Shown: piece by piece, positions 36,939 to 45,222 of the stretch
Numbering within the stretch: position 1 is the stretch's first letter
Layout: the number at the start of each line of letters is the position of its first letter
DNA from: Clostridia bacterium
GTDB lineage: Bacteria; Bacillota; Clostridia; TANB77; CAG-465
Direction: 5' to 3'
NCBI GenBank assembly: GCA_029256705.1
Contig: JAQSXK010000003.1
Coordinates: 62,001 to 126,000 of the forward strand
DNA: 64,000 bases
Made by a program: the position numbers and the translations under genes
Notes under the pieces: model-generated
Seen by the model: only the letters and a program-made list of their open reading frames with translations
Databases searched by the model: none
Told to the model about the DNA's origin: nothing

Positions 36939-37073
36939 ATGGATAATAAAGATAATGGTCACTATATTTTCGTTAAATCCTATAGAAATTCCAAAACTGG
37001 GAAATTAATGATAGCTAAAGATTATGGTAAAAAGGCATGGAAAATATGGATAAGAGACAATAATGAAGATTAA
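36939..37073 (+). CDS. Small uncharacterised protein (44 aa)
   Basis: The start at 36939 is chosen because AAAAAGGGGG (36920-36929) precedes it; an earlier ATG at 36834 would add a hydrophobic stretch but lacks a ribosome-binding site. The peptide is polar and basic (HYIFVKSYRNSKTGKLMIAKDYGKKAW) and resembles short beta-rich proteins of mobile elements. No family recognised. Confidence 0.45.
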   Translation: MDNKDNGHYIFVKSYRNSKTGKLMIAKDYGKKAWKIWIRDNNED

Positions 37074-37166
37074 TAATCAAATTATTATATTATAAGTATA
37101 TTAACATTATGGGGATTTTAGTAGTTTGAGTCCTTTATTAAATTATAAATAAAGGAGAAATAGATA

Positions 37167-37367
37167 ATGGTAAAAGTTATAGAAGAAAACGATAGTGGAA
37201 GAAATACAAGATTTTTAGATACATCAACAAATTATTGTATGACAAGAGCAAAGTTTGTAAAAGAAATAAAAAACGGAAATTATGATGGATATTATGTAAG
37301 AGAAATAAATGGATTAAAAACACCTGTTTCCAAACCAGATAAAAAAGTATCAAACAATTTAGGGTAA
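37167..37367 (+). CDS. DUF3892-like small protein
   Basis: 66 residues. VKVIEENDSGRNTRFLDTSTNYCMTRAKFVKEIKNGNYDGYYVREINGLKTPV follows the pattern of DUF3892, a short alpha/beta family common on mobile elements and of unknown role. AAAGGAG precedes the start; the next gene begins 13 bp later and is probably cotranscribed. Confidence 0.6.
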   Translation: MVKVIEENDSGRNTRFLDTSTNYCMTRAKFVKEIKNGNYDGYYVREINGLKTPVSKPDKKVSNNLG

Positions 37368-37380
37368 CAGGAGGTTTTTT

Positions 37381-38277
37381 ATGATAATAAGAAAAAAAAG
37401 AATAAATAGTGCATCATTTTTAAAAGATATAGAGAATGTAGAAAAATTAAAGATAGGCGTAATAGTTGAAGATGAGCTAATTAATAAGCTTGGAATAGAA
37501 GAAGGAACTTTTAGACCAAATATAAAATGGGGAGTAAATTGTAGAATTAATACATTTGGGCGTTCTGTACCAAATAAAGAATTGCCTAAAGAAAGTAGAT
37601 TTATAAATACTATTGAATGGCATTGGAAAGAATATCATGGTAGAGATAATATTGTAGATATGTGTGATTATAAAGATATTTATAGAGATGTGTATCAAAG
37701 AAAAATATATAAACCAAATGAAGTCAATTTTATATATTTAAAGAAAAATAGTGAAAATATTATAATAGCTGATTTAGATAAATTAGACATTAATGATGAA
37801 TATAAATTAAAAATAATAATAAATATGTTTCTCGAAATATTTGGTTTTTGTCAATTCTTTGATTTTCAATTGGACAAGTATGTTGAATATAAAAAATTTA
37901 AAATGTGCAACTGGGAAATATTACCTAAGGGCGAAGAAATATGGGATAAAATAGACTCAGAAAAATACATAGAACCAAGCCAAAGTTCTGGAAGTAGAAA
38001 TAATTTTGACTCCTATAGAATATATAAAATAATGGATAAAAAACCATATGAGAAATATATAGGTATTAACGAATTTCAAGGATATTTAGTATTCATATTC
38101 AAGGACATATGTATTTTTGAATCTCAAAAGTATGGAAATGCAACGTATATTACGAAAGTAAATTCATGGAAAGATGCATCACAGCTTCCAAAAGGCAAAC
38201 TTATTGAGTCAGAATATATTATTGATAGAATTATTCATAATTCTAATTGGAATAAAGAAATAAACAAATATATATAA
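37381..38277 (+). CDS. Uncharacterised 298-residue element protein
   Basis: No family recognised. A mixed alpha/beta, aromatic-rich protein (IEWHWKEYHGRDNIVD near residues 79-94; several Tyr/Trp clusters), without signal peptide or membrane helix. It sits directly before the helicase-nuclease gene on the element, though a terminator and a promoter separate the two. A partner role in a defence module is possible by position only. Confidence 0.5.
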   Translation: MIIRKKRINSASFLKDIENVEKLKIGVIVEDELINKLGIEEGTFRPNIKWGVNCRINTFGRSVPNKELPKESRFINTIEWHWKEYHGRDNIVDMCDYKDIYRDVYQRKIYKPNEVNFIYLKKNSENIIIADLDKLDINDEYKLKIIINMFLEIFGFCQFFDFQLDKYVEYKKFKMCNWEILPKGEEIWDKIDSEKYIEPSQSSGSRNNFDSYRIYKIMDKKPYEKYIGINEFQGYLVFIFKDICIFESQKYGNATYITKVNSWKDASQLPKGKLIESEYIIDRIIHNSNWNKEINKYI

Positions 38278-38307
38278 AGTAAAGATTATGTAGCGATTAA
38301 TTTTAAA

Positions 38308-38339
38308 GGGGTGAGTTTTAGTAATAAAACTCACTCTTT
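38308..38339 (+). terminator. Terminator before the helicase gene
   Basis: GTGAGTTTT (38311-38319) pairs with AAAACTCAC (38326-38334), followed by TCTTT. Confidence 0.7.
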
Positions 38340-38383
38340 GTAGATATATCAATTCATAATATTTTTGAGTTGTATTACAATTA

Positions 38384-38411
38384 TTTACAAAAATACAATT
38401 TGTGATATAAT
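38384..38411 (+). promoter_or_regulatory. Promoter of the helicase-nuclease gene
   Basis: TTTACA (38384-38389), 16 bp, TATAAT (38406-38411) with an upstream TG (extended -10). Confidence 0.6.
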
Positions 38412-38435
38412 ACAGTATAGAGAAATGTTTGTAAA

Positions 38436-41171
38436 ATGGAGGGAATTTTGGATATATATAAATATCTTATAATAATAGGAAATGAAGATAAAACTGAAGA
38501 AATCAAAAAAATAGAATTTGACCGTAATGGATATAATTGTAATGTTACATATAGGAATAATAAAACATATCCTTATAATAAAAATAGAATAGAATATTTT
38601 TGTAATCCTAAAGAAATAAATTCAAGTGATAAAAAGATATATGTTAAAAAGTGTGTTTTAAATAATGTGAAAAAAATATTATCATTTGATAAGTATACAA
38701 GAATATTTTTTAATAATGGAAATAACAAAGTGTACTTATCCAGTGACATTATAATTACGGGATTAATTAATGAGGAGTCTAAATCTAGTGATATATTTGA
38801 TTATTTAACTCAAATATCAAATTTAATAACAATTCAAGACACTGACGATAAGGATAAAAATTTTTTAGGAAAACAATATTCTGAAATTAATATAAATAAT
38901 GAATCAGCACTTTGGGATTATCTTAATCCTCATCAACTGTATAATCTTGATGATAGCATAATACCAATATTCCCATTTGGATTTAACTTAAATCAGAAAA
39001 AAGCAACTAAAGAAGCCTTAAATAATAAAATAAGTATAATTGAAGGCCCACCAGGAACCGGAAAAACTCAAACGATACTTAATATAATATCTAACATTGT
39101 TATTAATAAAAAAACTGTAGCGGTTGTTTCAAATAATAATTCAGCTACTGAAAATGTAATTGAAAAATTAAGAAAATATGATTTATCATTCTTTTGTGCC
39201 TTTTTAGGCAAAAATGAAAACAAGGAAAAATTTTTTGATAATCAAAAAATATATAATCCAGTGAATGAAAATTGGAAAATGGATAATGATAAGAGTTATT
39301 CTTTATATGAACAAATAAAGATATCAGATAAAAAGCTTAATGAAATATATAAGATTAGAAATGAATATGCACAGTTAAAACAAGAGTACGAAAAAATTAG
39401 AATTGAGCAAAAATATTATGAAGAATATTGTGATAAAACTAATATTGATAATATAAAAATAAATTCTATGTTAAAATTAAATTCAGATAGCATGATTAGT
39501 ATTTGGGTATATTATAGTTATATGATGTCTAGATTTAATAAGTTTTCTTTTTTTAATAAAACAAACAATTTATTAAAATATGGAATATTTAATTTTAAAT
39601 TATATAAAAATAATCCGAGTGATTTAATATTAGTATTTCAAAAAATGTACTTTGACTTAAAAATGAAAGAATTAAAAAATAAACTAGAATTTCATGAAAA
39701 AGAACTTGAAAGATGTGATTATATAAAAGAAATAGAGAACTATTCAAACTTATCAATGAAATATTTTAAAAATTCATTAGCTCAAATATATAATTATACT
39801 AGAAAAAAATACTCTAAAGATATAATTAAAAAAAATAGTAAAGAGTTTTTAAAAGATTATCCTGTAGTATTAAGTACTACTCATTCTTTAAGAAACTGTA
39901 TTGATGACAATTACTTATTTGATTATGTAATAATAGATGAGTCTTCTCAAGTTGATGTGGTAACAGGAGCATTAGCATTATCATGCGCTAAAAGGGCTAT
40001 AATAGTAGGAGATTTGAAACAATTGCCTAATATTATTGAGGATAAGAAAATAATAGAATATGATTCAATCTTTGAAAAATATAAAATAAACGAAGCTTAT
40101 AACTATTCTAAGAATAGTTTAATGTCATCATTAAAAATTATATTTTCTGATATAAGTTCTACAATGTTAAGAGAACATTATAGGTGTCATCCTAAAATAA
40201 TTGACTTTTGTAATCAAAAATTTTATGATAATCAATTAATTATATTATCTAATGATAATGGAATAGATGAACCTTTGTTAGCTTATAGAACTGTTAAAGG
40301 AAATCATGAAAGATATAAAAGTAATCAAAGACAGGTTGACGTCATTGAAGAAGAGATACTTTCAAAAATAAAAGATTTATCTAAAAATAGAAATATTGGT
40401 ATAATATCACCATATAGAAATCAAGTATCAAAATTACAAAGTACTATAAAAAATGAATTTATACAGATAGACACAGTTCATAAATTTCAGGGGATGGAAA
40501 AAAACATTATAATATTATCTACTGTAGCTAATGTTATAAAAGGGTTTGTAGATAATCCTAATTTAGTAAATGTAGCTATATCAAGAGCTATAGATAAATT
40601 TATAGTAGTAGTATCGAATAATGAAAAAAATAAGGATTCGAATATTGGAGATTTGTTAGACTATATAGACTATAATAGTTTTAAAATACTTGATAGCGAA
40701 ATATATTCTATATTTGATATATTATATAAAGAGTTTTCAGAAAAATTACTTGATATGTATAACAAAATGGAAAAGATATCTGAATATAATTCGGAAAATG
40801 CAATGTATTATACTATAAAAAATATTTTAGAAAGGAAAGAATATAATAACCTAGATGTAAGATTTCAATATCAACTTAATCAACTTATTAAAAATACATC
40901 GAAGCTTGATGATACTGAAAATAAGTATTTATCTAATCCAAATACTCACATTGATTTTATAATATATAATAGAATAGGGAAAAAGTTAGTGTTGGCTATA
41001 GAGGTTGATGGTAGTGAATTTCATTCAAAAGAAACTGTTCAATATCAAAGAGATATAATAAAAAATGGTATATTAGATAAATATAATATACCATATATAA
41101 GATTTTCAACGGATGAGAGTAGAGTAGAAGAGAAAATATGCAGAAAACTTAATGAGTTAGATATACACTAA
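38436..41171 (+). CDS. SF1 (Upf1-like) helicase with C-terminal nuclease-like domain; candidate defence protein
   Basis: A 911-residue protein. Helicase core: NLNQKKAT Q-motif (about 185-192), Walker A GPPGTGKT (204-211), SNNNSATENV motif Ia, DESS motif II (501-504), GDLKQLPN motif III, EHYRCHP motif IV, and VNVAISRAIDKF motif VI (about residues 711-722). The C-terminal 120 residues (THIDFIIYNRIG...AIEVDGSEFHSKE...QRDIIKNGIL) look like the DUF2726/PD-(D/E)XK-type nuclease family; E856-V-D858-G-x-x-x-H fits the catalytic pattern. Fusions of this kind occur in antiphage systems. The start may instead be TTG 38448, because GGAGGG lies at 38438. Confidence 0.75.
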   Translation: MEGILDIYKYLIIIGNEDKTEEIKKIEFDRNGYNCNVTYRNNKTYPYNKNRIEYFCNPKEINSSDKKIYVKKCVLNNVKKILSFDKYTRIFFNNGNNKVYLSSDIIITGLINEESKSSDIFDYLTQISNLITIQDTDDKDKNFLGKQYSEININNESALWDYLNPHQLYNLDDSIIPIFPFGFNLNQKKATKEALNNKISIIEGPPGTGKTQTILNIISNIVINKKTVAVVSNNNSATENVIEKLRKYDLSFFCAFLGKNENKEKFFDNQKIYNPVNENWKMDNDKSYSLYEQIKISDKKLNEIYKIRNEYAQLKQEYEKIRIEQKYYEEYCDKTNIDNIKINSMLKLNSDSMISIWVYYSYMMSRFNKFSFFNKTNNLLKYGIFNFKLYKNNPSDLILVFQKMYFDLKMKELKNKLEFHEKELERCDYIKEIENYSNLSMKYFKNSLAQIYNYTRKKYSKDIIKKNSKEFLKDYPVVLSTTHSLRNCIDDNYLFDYVIIDESSQVDVVTGALALSCAKRAIIVGDLKQLPNIIEDKKIIEYDSIFEKYKINEAYNYSKNSLMSSLKIIFSDISSTMLREHYRCHPKIIDFCNQKFYDNQLIILSNDNGIDEPLLAYRTVKGNHERYKSNQRQVDVIEEEILSKIKDLSKNRNIGIISPYRNQVSKLQSTIKNEFIQIDTVHKFQGMEKNIIILSTVANVIKGFVDNPNLVNVAISRAIDKFIVVVSNNEKNKDSNIGDLLDYIDYNSFKILDSEIYSIFDILYKEFSEKLLDMYNKMEKISEYNSENAMYYTIKNILERKEYNNLDVRFQYQLNQLIKNTSKLDDTENKYLSNPNTHIDFIIYNRIGKKLVLAIEVDGSEFHSKETVQYQRDIIKNGILDKYNIPYIRFSTDESRVEEKICRKLNELDIH

Positions 41172-41217
41172 TATCGATATAAGAAAGTAGATATCTTAAT
41201 TTGTTATAGAATATTTA

Positions 41218-41246
41218 AAATAGAGGTATTTGTACCTCTATTTTTC
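41218..41246 (+). terminator. Terminator after the helicase gene
   Basis: AAATAGAGGTA (41218-41228) pairs with TACCTCTATTT (41233-41243), followed by TTCC. Confidence 0.8.
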
Positions 41247-41485
41247 CATATTATCTATAGAATATTGAATCATCATATTAATAACTTCATTAAAAGATTT
41301 TTTGCTTTCTTTATATTCATTCACCTTATTAAAATATTTAATACATATATACTATAAAATACATTAAATATGAGAAATAGAAAAAAATATCAATAAAAGT
41401 CTGGAAAAAACACTTAAAAAAAAGTATAATATAAAGTATAATATTAAGTATAGAAGTTTTAGTTTCATATAAATAGGAGGCATAT
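41247..41485. other. Intergenic gap on the element
   Basis: Holds only a short unconvincing reverse-strand frame, and tandem TATAAT-type sequences around 41423-41442 that probably drive the next gene. No RNA gene or repeat recognised. Confidence 0.4.
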
Positions 41486-42466
41486 ATGTCAAAAATGAAT
41501 ATAAAGCTTGATTTGAAAAAATTTGAAAAGCAATTATCAAAAAGTATTAATAAAATTGTTGAAGATAAACAGAAGAAATTAAATATAGAATCTAGTATAA
41601 GGATGGATAACGATATGATTATTTTAAATGAAATAGAAGAAGAAGTATTATCTTTATTATTAAAAAATTATGATAAAGGTACAAACGAAGTTGAAGGGGA
41701 ATATAATGCTTTTCCTGATTATATATGTAGACAAATAAAAGATATATTTTATAAGTTAAAAGTTGCTGGTTATATAGCTGATTTTGGGATTTATCTTAGT
41801 AATTGGTATGCCTTGTTAACACCTATAGCTAAAACATATTTTAAAGATAAATCTATATATTTTGAAAGGAGAAATGAAATGGAATTTTATAAACTGCCAA
41901 GTAATTCAAGAAAATTCTTAGATGAGTTATTAAAGGCTGAAAATAAAGAAGATTATATAAATCAAATAAGAAATAATCCAGAACAAGAGGATGAAATTAA
42001 TTCAATATTAAGAGAATTAAAAGCTAATGGATTTATTAATACGTTTTTTGCTAGTGATGAAGTATATAAAGTTGAGATTAATAATTTAGCTAGAACATAT
42101 TTTGAAAGAGAGAATGAGTATATGGAAAATAGAAATAAGCAAGGGGTTAGCAATACATATAATATAAGTAATACAGGTAATTTTGTTATTGGTGATGTCA
42201 CAAATTCTAGTTTAACTATAAATAGTTCAATAGAAAAAATAGAAAAAGATATTGATAAGAATGGAAAAGAGGATAAAGATGAGTTAAAAGAAATCTTGTT
42301 AGAAGTAAAAGATTATTTAGAAACTATAGAAAAGACTAGTACAGTAAGTAAAAATACTGGATTATTTAAAAGATTAACAAAACATTTTGATAATCACGGA
42401 TGGTTTTATGCTGAAGTTGTGGCATTAATTGGACAAGTTTGTATAAAATCTATGGGTGGAAATTAG
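41486..42466 (+). CDS. Uncharacterised element protein with two winged-helix-like repeats (326 aa)
   Basis: No family named with certainty. Two similar helical units (about 45-118 and 130-210) each end in a hydrophobic winged-helix-like segment (KLKVAGYIADFGIYLSNWYALL; ELKANGFINTFFASDEVYKVE). A turn-rich strand motif follows (YNISNTGNFVIGDVTNSSLTIN, about 217-238), then an acidic coiled coil (ELKEILLEVKDYLETI) and a short C-terminal hydrophobic region (GWFYAEVVALIGQV). That last arrangement is seen in several abortive-infection-like bacterial proteins, so a defence or sensing role is conceivable. AGGAGG precedes the start. Confidence 0.5.
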   Translation: MSKMNIKLDLKKFEKQLSKSINKIVEDKQKKLNIESSIRMDNDMIILNEIEEEVLSLLLKNYDKGTNEVEGEYNAFPDYICRQIKDIFYKLKVAGYIADFGIYLSNWYALLTPIAKTYFKDKSIYFERRNEMEFYKLPSNSRKFLDELLKAENKEDYINQIRNNPEQEDEINSILRELKANGFINTFFASDEVYKVEINNLARTYFERENEYMENRNKQGVSNTYNISNTGNFVIGDVTNSSLTINSSIEKIEKDIDKNGKEDKDELKEILLEVKDYLETIEKTSTVSKNTGLFKRLTKHFDNHGWFYAEVVALIGQVCIKSMGGN

Positions 42467-42540
42467 AAAAATATTTATAAATTAAAATTGAATTATAATA
42501 ATATTATTTAAGCATATATTTTACTAAGTAGGTGATTTAT

Positions 42541-42738
42541 ATGCAAAGTATACATATAAATACAAATGATGAATCAGTATTTGATGTTAAGATAACTTTT
42601 AACAATGATGGAAAAAATATAAATAATCTAATGTATGACATGTTTAACCAATATATTATAGAAAACAATATAGAAGGTAGACACGGAACAGAAGAAGTGA
42701 TATACTTTAATAAGATAAATAATAATAGCCTTTTGTAG
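42541..42738 (+). CDS. Small protein just upstream of the recombinase; candidate directionality factor
   Basis: 65 residues (MQSIHINTNDESVFDVKITF...), with AGGTGA 5 bp before ATG 42541. No family recognised. It lies 19 bp before the serine recombinase gene and is probably in the same transcript. Recombination directionality factors of large serine recombinases are often small proteins encoded next to the integrase, so position makes it the best candidate on the element; there is no sequence proof. Confidence 0.45.
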   Translation: MQSIHINTNDESVFDVKITFNNDGKNINNLMYDMFNQYIIENNIEGRHGTEEVIYFNKINNNSLL

Positions 42739-42757
42739 CGTTATTAGGAGGGTAACG

Positions 42758-44347
42758 ATGATAAAAGACTATACTATTACATCTACAAAAGTATATAAAG
42801 TTGGAGCATATGTAAGATTATCTAGAGAAGATGAAGATACAAACAATTTTGAATCTCAAAGTATAACCAATCAAAAAGAATTCCTAACAAGTTATGTGCT
42901 GGAGAATGGATGGAACTTGGTTAATATATATTCAGATGATGGATATAGTGGTACTAATTTCAATAGACCTGGATTTGAGAAACTTATTGAAGATATTGAA
43001 TCTGGTTTAATTGATATGGTTATTACGAAAGACTTATCGAGATTTGGTAGAGACTATATTACAACTGGTTATTATCTTGAAAAGTATTTTCCTGAAAAAA
43101 GAATAAGATATATAGCTATAAATGACGGTATTGATACTGCAGTTGATAATACAAGTAATGATATGACACCTTTTAGAGCAGTATTTAATGATATGTATGC
43201 TAAGGATATATCAAAGAAAGTTAGGACATCTCTTAAAACAAAACAGATAAAAGGTGAGTATTTAGGTACTACAGCGCCATATGGATATAACAAGGATAAA
43301 GAGTCAAAAGGAAAACTTGTTATTGATGAAGAGTCTTCTGTATATGTTAAAAGAATATTTAGAGAGTTTTTGTCTGGTAAATCTATTAATTCAATTAAAG
43401 ATGGACTAATAAGAGACTCTTTACAAACACCATCAGGATATAGGAGAATAAAAAATTCTCAAAAGTGGATGCAAGGTGTTTGGTGCTATACTACTATAGT
43501 TAGGATACTTAAAAACGAAGCATATATAGGACATACAATCCAAAACAAAAAGCAGAAGATTAGCTACAAAGTAAAAAAACAAATAGACATACCTAGAATT
43601 AATTGGATTAAAGTAGAAAATACACATGAACCTATAATATCTTTAGGGGATTTTAATAAAGTACAGAAAATACTTCAAAACAGGTCGTATATACCAAACA
43701 AAGGTAAGCCACATTTGCTAAGTGGATTATTATTCTGTGGACAGTGTGGAGCAAGAGTTACTTTTTTAAATAGATATGAAAAAGGTAAGTTCAATTGTAA
43801 ATGTATTGTAGCTAAGAATAATAATAGGCTTAATCTTTGTGATATGAAACCTGTAAAAGAAGAAAATATTGAATTTTGTTTAAGAAAGGCATTAGTTAAA
43901 CTTTCAAAAGAATATGTAGATGTAAAAGATATAAAAAATGTATCATGTAAGTCAAATATTGATAAACTTATAGATACAAAGAAATCTGAAAAGAGTATAT
44001 TGGAAAATAAATTAAGTGATTCTAAGAAAATACATTTGAACTTGTATAAAGATAAAGTAGCTGGAATTATAAATGAAACTGAATTCTTAGAATTTACGAA
44101 ACAATTAAATGAGGAAAAAGAAAATTGTGAAAATAGAATAACTGAACTATCAAAAGAAATAGTACAGTTAAAAGGTAACAATATAAATGATAGCAAAGTA
44201 GAAACAATAATTAAAGAATTTTTACAATTTAAAAAGCTAGATAGAAATATTGTTAGACAATTAGTTAATAGAATAACAATATATAATGATAACAAATTAG
44301 AAATAGAGTTTGCTTTTAGCAATCCAGAAATTATAAAATTAAAATAA
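42758..44347 (+). CDS. Large serine recombinase (integrase/excisionase of the element)
   Basis: A 529-residue enzyme: resolvase catalytic domain (14-160; YVRLSRED with nucleophile S22, DLSRFGRD 92-99), recombinase domain (about 180-300; LGTTAPYGYNKD start), zinc ribbon (LLFCGQCGARV...CKC...C), and a long coiled coil (about 390-470) ending in a beta tail. This is the TnpX/CcrB/phage-integrase architecture that joins attP and attB without host factors. The gene lies 44 bp from the right end of the element, as integrases usually do. GGAGGG precedes the ATG. Confidence 0.95.
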   Translation: MIKDYTITSTKVYKVGAYVRLSREDEDTNNFESQSITNQKEFLTSYVLENGWNLVNIYSDDGYSGTNFNRPGFEKLIEDIESGLIDMVITKDLSRFGRDYITTGYYLEKYFPEKRIRYIAINDGIDTAVDNTSNDMTPFRAVFNDMYAKDISKKVRTSLKTKQIKGEYLGTTAPYGYNKDKESKGKLVIDEESSVYVKRIFREFLSGKSINSIKDGLIRDSLQTPSGYRRIKNSQKWMQGVWCYTTIVRILKNEAYIGHTIQNKKQKISYKVKKQIDIPRINWIKVENTHEPIISLGDFNKVQKILQNRSYIPNKGKPHLLSGLLFCGQCGARVTFLNRYEKGKFNCKCIVAKNNNRLNLCDMKPVKEENIEFCLRKALVKLSKEYVDVKDIKNVSCKSNIDKLIDTKKSEKSILENKLSDSKKIHLNLYKDKVAGIINETEFLEFTKQLNEEKENCENRITELSKEIVQLKGNNINDSKVETIIKEFLQFKKLDRNIVRQLVNRITIYNDNKLEIEFAFSNPEIIKLK

Positions 44348-44372
44348 AAAGAAAACGTTATGGAAAAATCTA

Positions 44373-44406
44373 TTCCAAATTTGCGACTAGGTGGGTACAT
44401 GTAGAT
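44373..44406 (+). other. Right attachment site (attR)
   Basis: Element arm TTCCAAATTTGC (44373-44384), core TGGGTA (44392-44397), host half CATGTAGAT. The arm is the inverted partner (11 of 12 bases) of GCTAATTTGGAA at the left end. Confidence 0.75.
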
Positions 44407-44667
44407 AAAAGGGTTGGTACACCAATTTGTCCTAGAGGAGGATATCCTTTATTACAAAATGGATCAAGAGGAGTATATGTAGCTGTTTTACAAGATGCTT
44501 TAAATAGTCTAGGATATAGCGCAGGTACTATTGATGGTTTATTTGGAAATAGAACAAAAGACGCAGTAATGCGTTTTCAAAGAGCTAATGATATATCTGC
44601 AGATGGTATAGTTGGATGTTCTACTTGGGAAAAATTAACTAGTAAAGCAAACGGCGCAGGAATATAA
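44398..44667 (+). pseudogene. 3' part of the interrupted M15 gene: catalytic His and peptidoglycan-binding domain
   Basis: 89 codons in the frame that continues the 5' fragment: HVDKRVGTP, in which the first His completes the TPTWVH motif, then a PG_binding_1 domain (GSRGVYVAVLQDALNSLGYSAG, IDGLFGNRTKDAVMRFQ, DGIVGCSTWEKL). It has no start codon or ribosome-binding site of its own, so it can be expressed only after excision of the element. A terminator follows directly. Confidence 0.9.
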
Positions 44668-44670
44668 AGA

Positions 44671-44704
44671 AAAACCTATCCAAAATTACTGGATAGGTTT
44701 TCAG
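44671..44704. terminator. Terminator after the interrupted M15 gene
   Basis: A perfect 11-bp stem, AAAACCTATCC (44671-44681) with GGATAGGTTTT (44691-44701). It also lies just past the end of the reverse-strand gene and can act in both directions. Confidence 0.85.
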
Positions 44705-44708
44705 TTTG

Positions 44709-45068
44709 TTAATTATCTAAAATTGGTAAGTTTCCGCCTACATTATCTGATTCGATTTCATCTAAAACTATTAAATAGTAGTCTTTCTCAGCTTTTAGTA
44801 AAGGTTCCAATTCATAAGCTTTGAGCTCAGTAAGGCGTTCTATTGAAATTACATCAACTATATCAGCAATTTTGAGAAGTAACCGTTTTTTGCTGATTTT
44901 GTAATTCAGCTCTTTAGATGTTTCGAACGCAAAATATATCAAATCGTTTAATTTGCTTTCGTCGTAGTTGTTTGATTTTTTTATACTTTCCATGAACTCA
45001 TTGTATAGTTCTTCATTAATTGTGACATTGTCACAGTATTCATTTGAATACAATTTTTTGGTTTTCAT
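44709..45068 (-). CDS. Uncharacterised acidic helical protein (119 aa)
   Basis: No family recognised. Start MKTKKLYSNEY at 45068, behind GGAGG; an earlier ATG at 45083 overlaps that site. The middle is helical (LNDLIYFAFETSKELNYKISKKRLLLKIADIVDVIS) and the C-terminus acidic. A clear promoter lies upstream on the same strand. It sits outside the element, between the split M15 gene and tsaC. Confidence 0.55.
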   Translation of the reverse strand: MKTKKLYSNEYCDNVTINEELYNEFMESIKKSNNYDESKLNDLIYFAFETSKELNYKISKKRLLLKIADIVDVISIERLTELKAYELEPLLKAEKDYYLIVLDEIESDNVGGNLPILDN

Positions 45069-45123
45069 ATATATATCCTCCATAAAATAATTATTTTTTG
45101 GTTAATAATGGTATAACGCAATT

Positions 45124-45152
45124 ATTATATCACAAATATTATGTAAAGTCAA
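45124..45152 (-). promoter_or_regulatory. Promoter of the 119-residue protein gene
   Basis: Read on the minus strand: TTGACT (45152-45147), 17 bp, TATAAT (45129-45124). Confidence 0.7.
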
Positions 45153-45175
45153 CACCTTTTTGAATGTAATAGATA

Positions 45176-45204
45176 TTGAATTATATATATTTATATGATA
45201 TAAT
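45176..45204 (+). promoter_or_regulatory. Promoter of tsaC
   Basis: TTGAAT (45176-45181), 17 bp, TATAAT (45199-45204), diverging from the promoter of the reverse-strand gene. Confidence 0.65.
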
Positions 45205-45222
45205 ATATAGTGGTGAATTTAA

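Larger units (their letters stand above)
35773..44397 (+). mobile_element. 8.6-kb integrated element with large serine recombinase, splitting an M15 peptidase gene
   Basis: The ends are marked by the 6-bp core TGGGTA at 35773-35778 and 44392-44397 (period 8,619 bp). Removing one core plus everything between joins the two halves of the M15 gene exactly in frame (...TPTWV + HVDKR...). Cargo in order: HTH-type regulator, two small proteins, two unknown or defence-like genes including an SF1 helicase-nuclease, another unknown, a small protein and the serine recombinase next to the right end. No conjugation genes, so it is mobilised only by its recombinase or by helpers. Confidence 0.9.

Noticed and set aside
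41244-41330. Reverse-strand 28-codon frame after the helicase gene
   Set aside because: GTG start without a good ribosome-binding site, very short, and overlapping a terminator; could be a gene remnant but cannot be supported.
35773-44397. Element as an ICE or prophage
   Set aside because: No conjugation, relaxase, capsid, terminase or lysis genes in its 8.6 kb; only a recombinase and accessory cargo.
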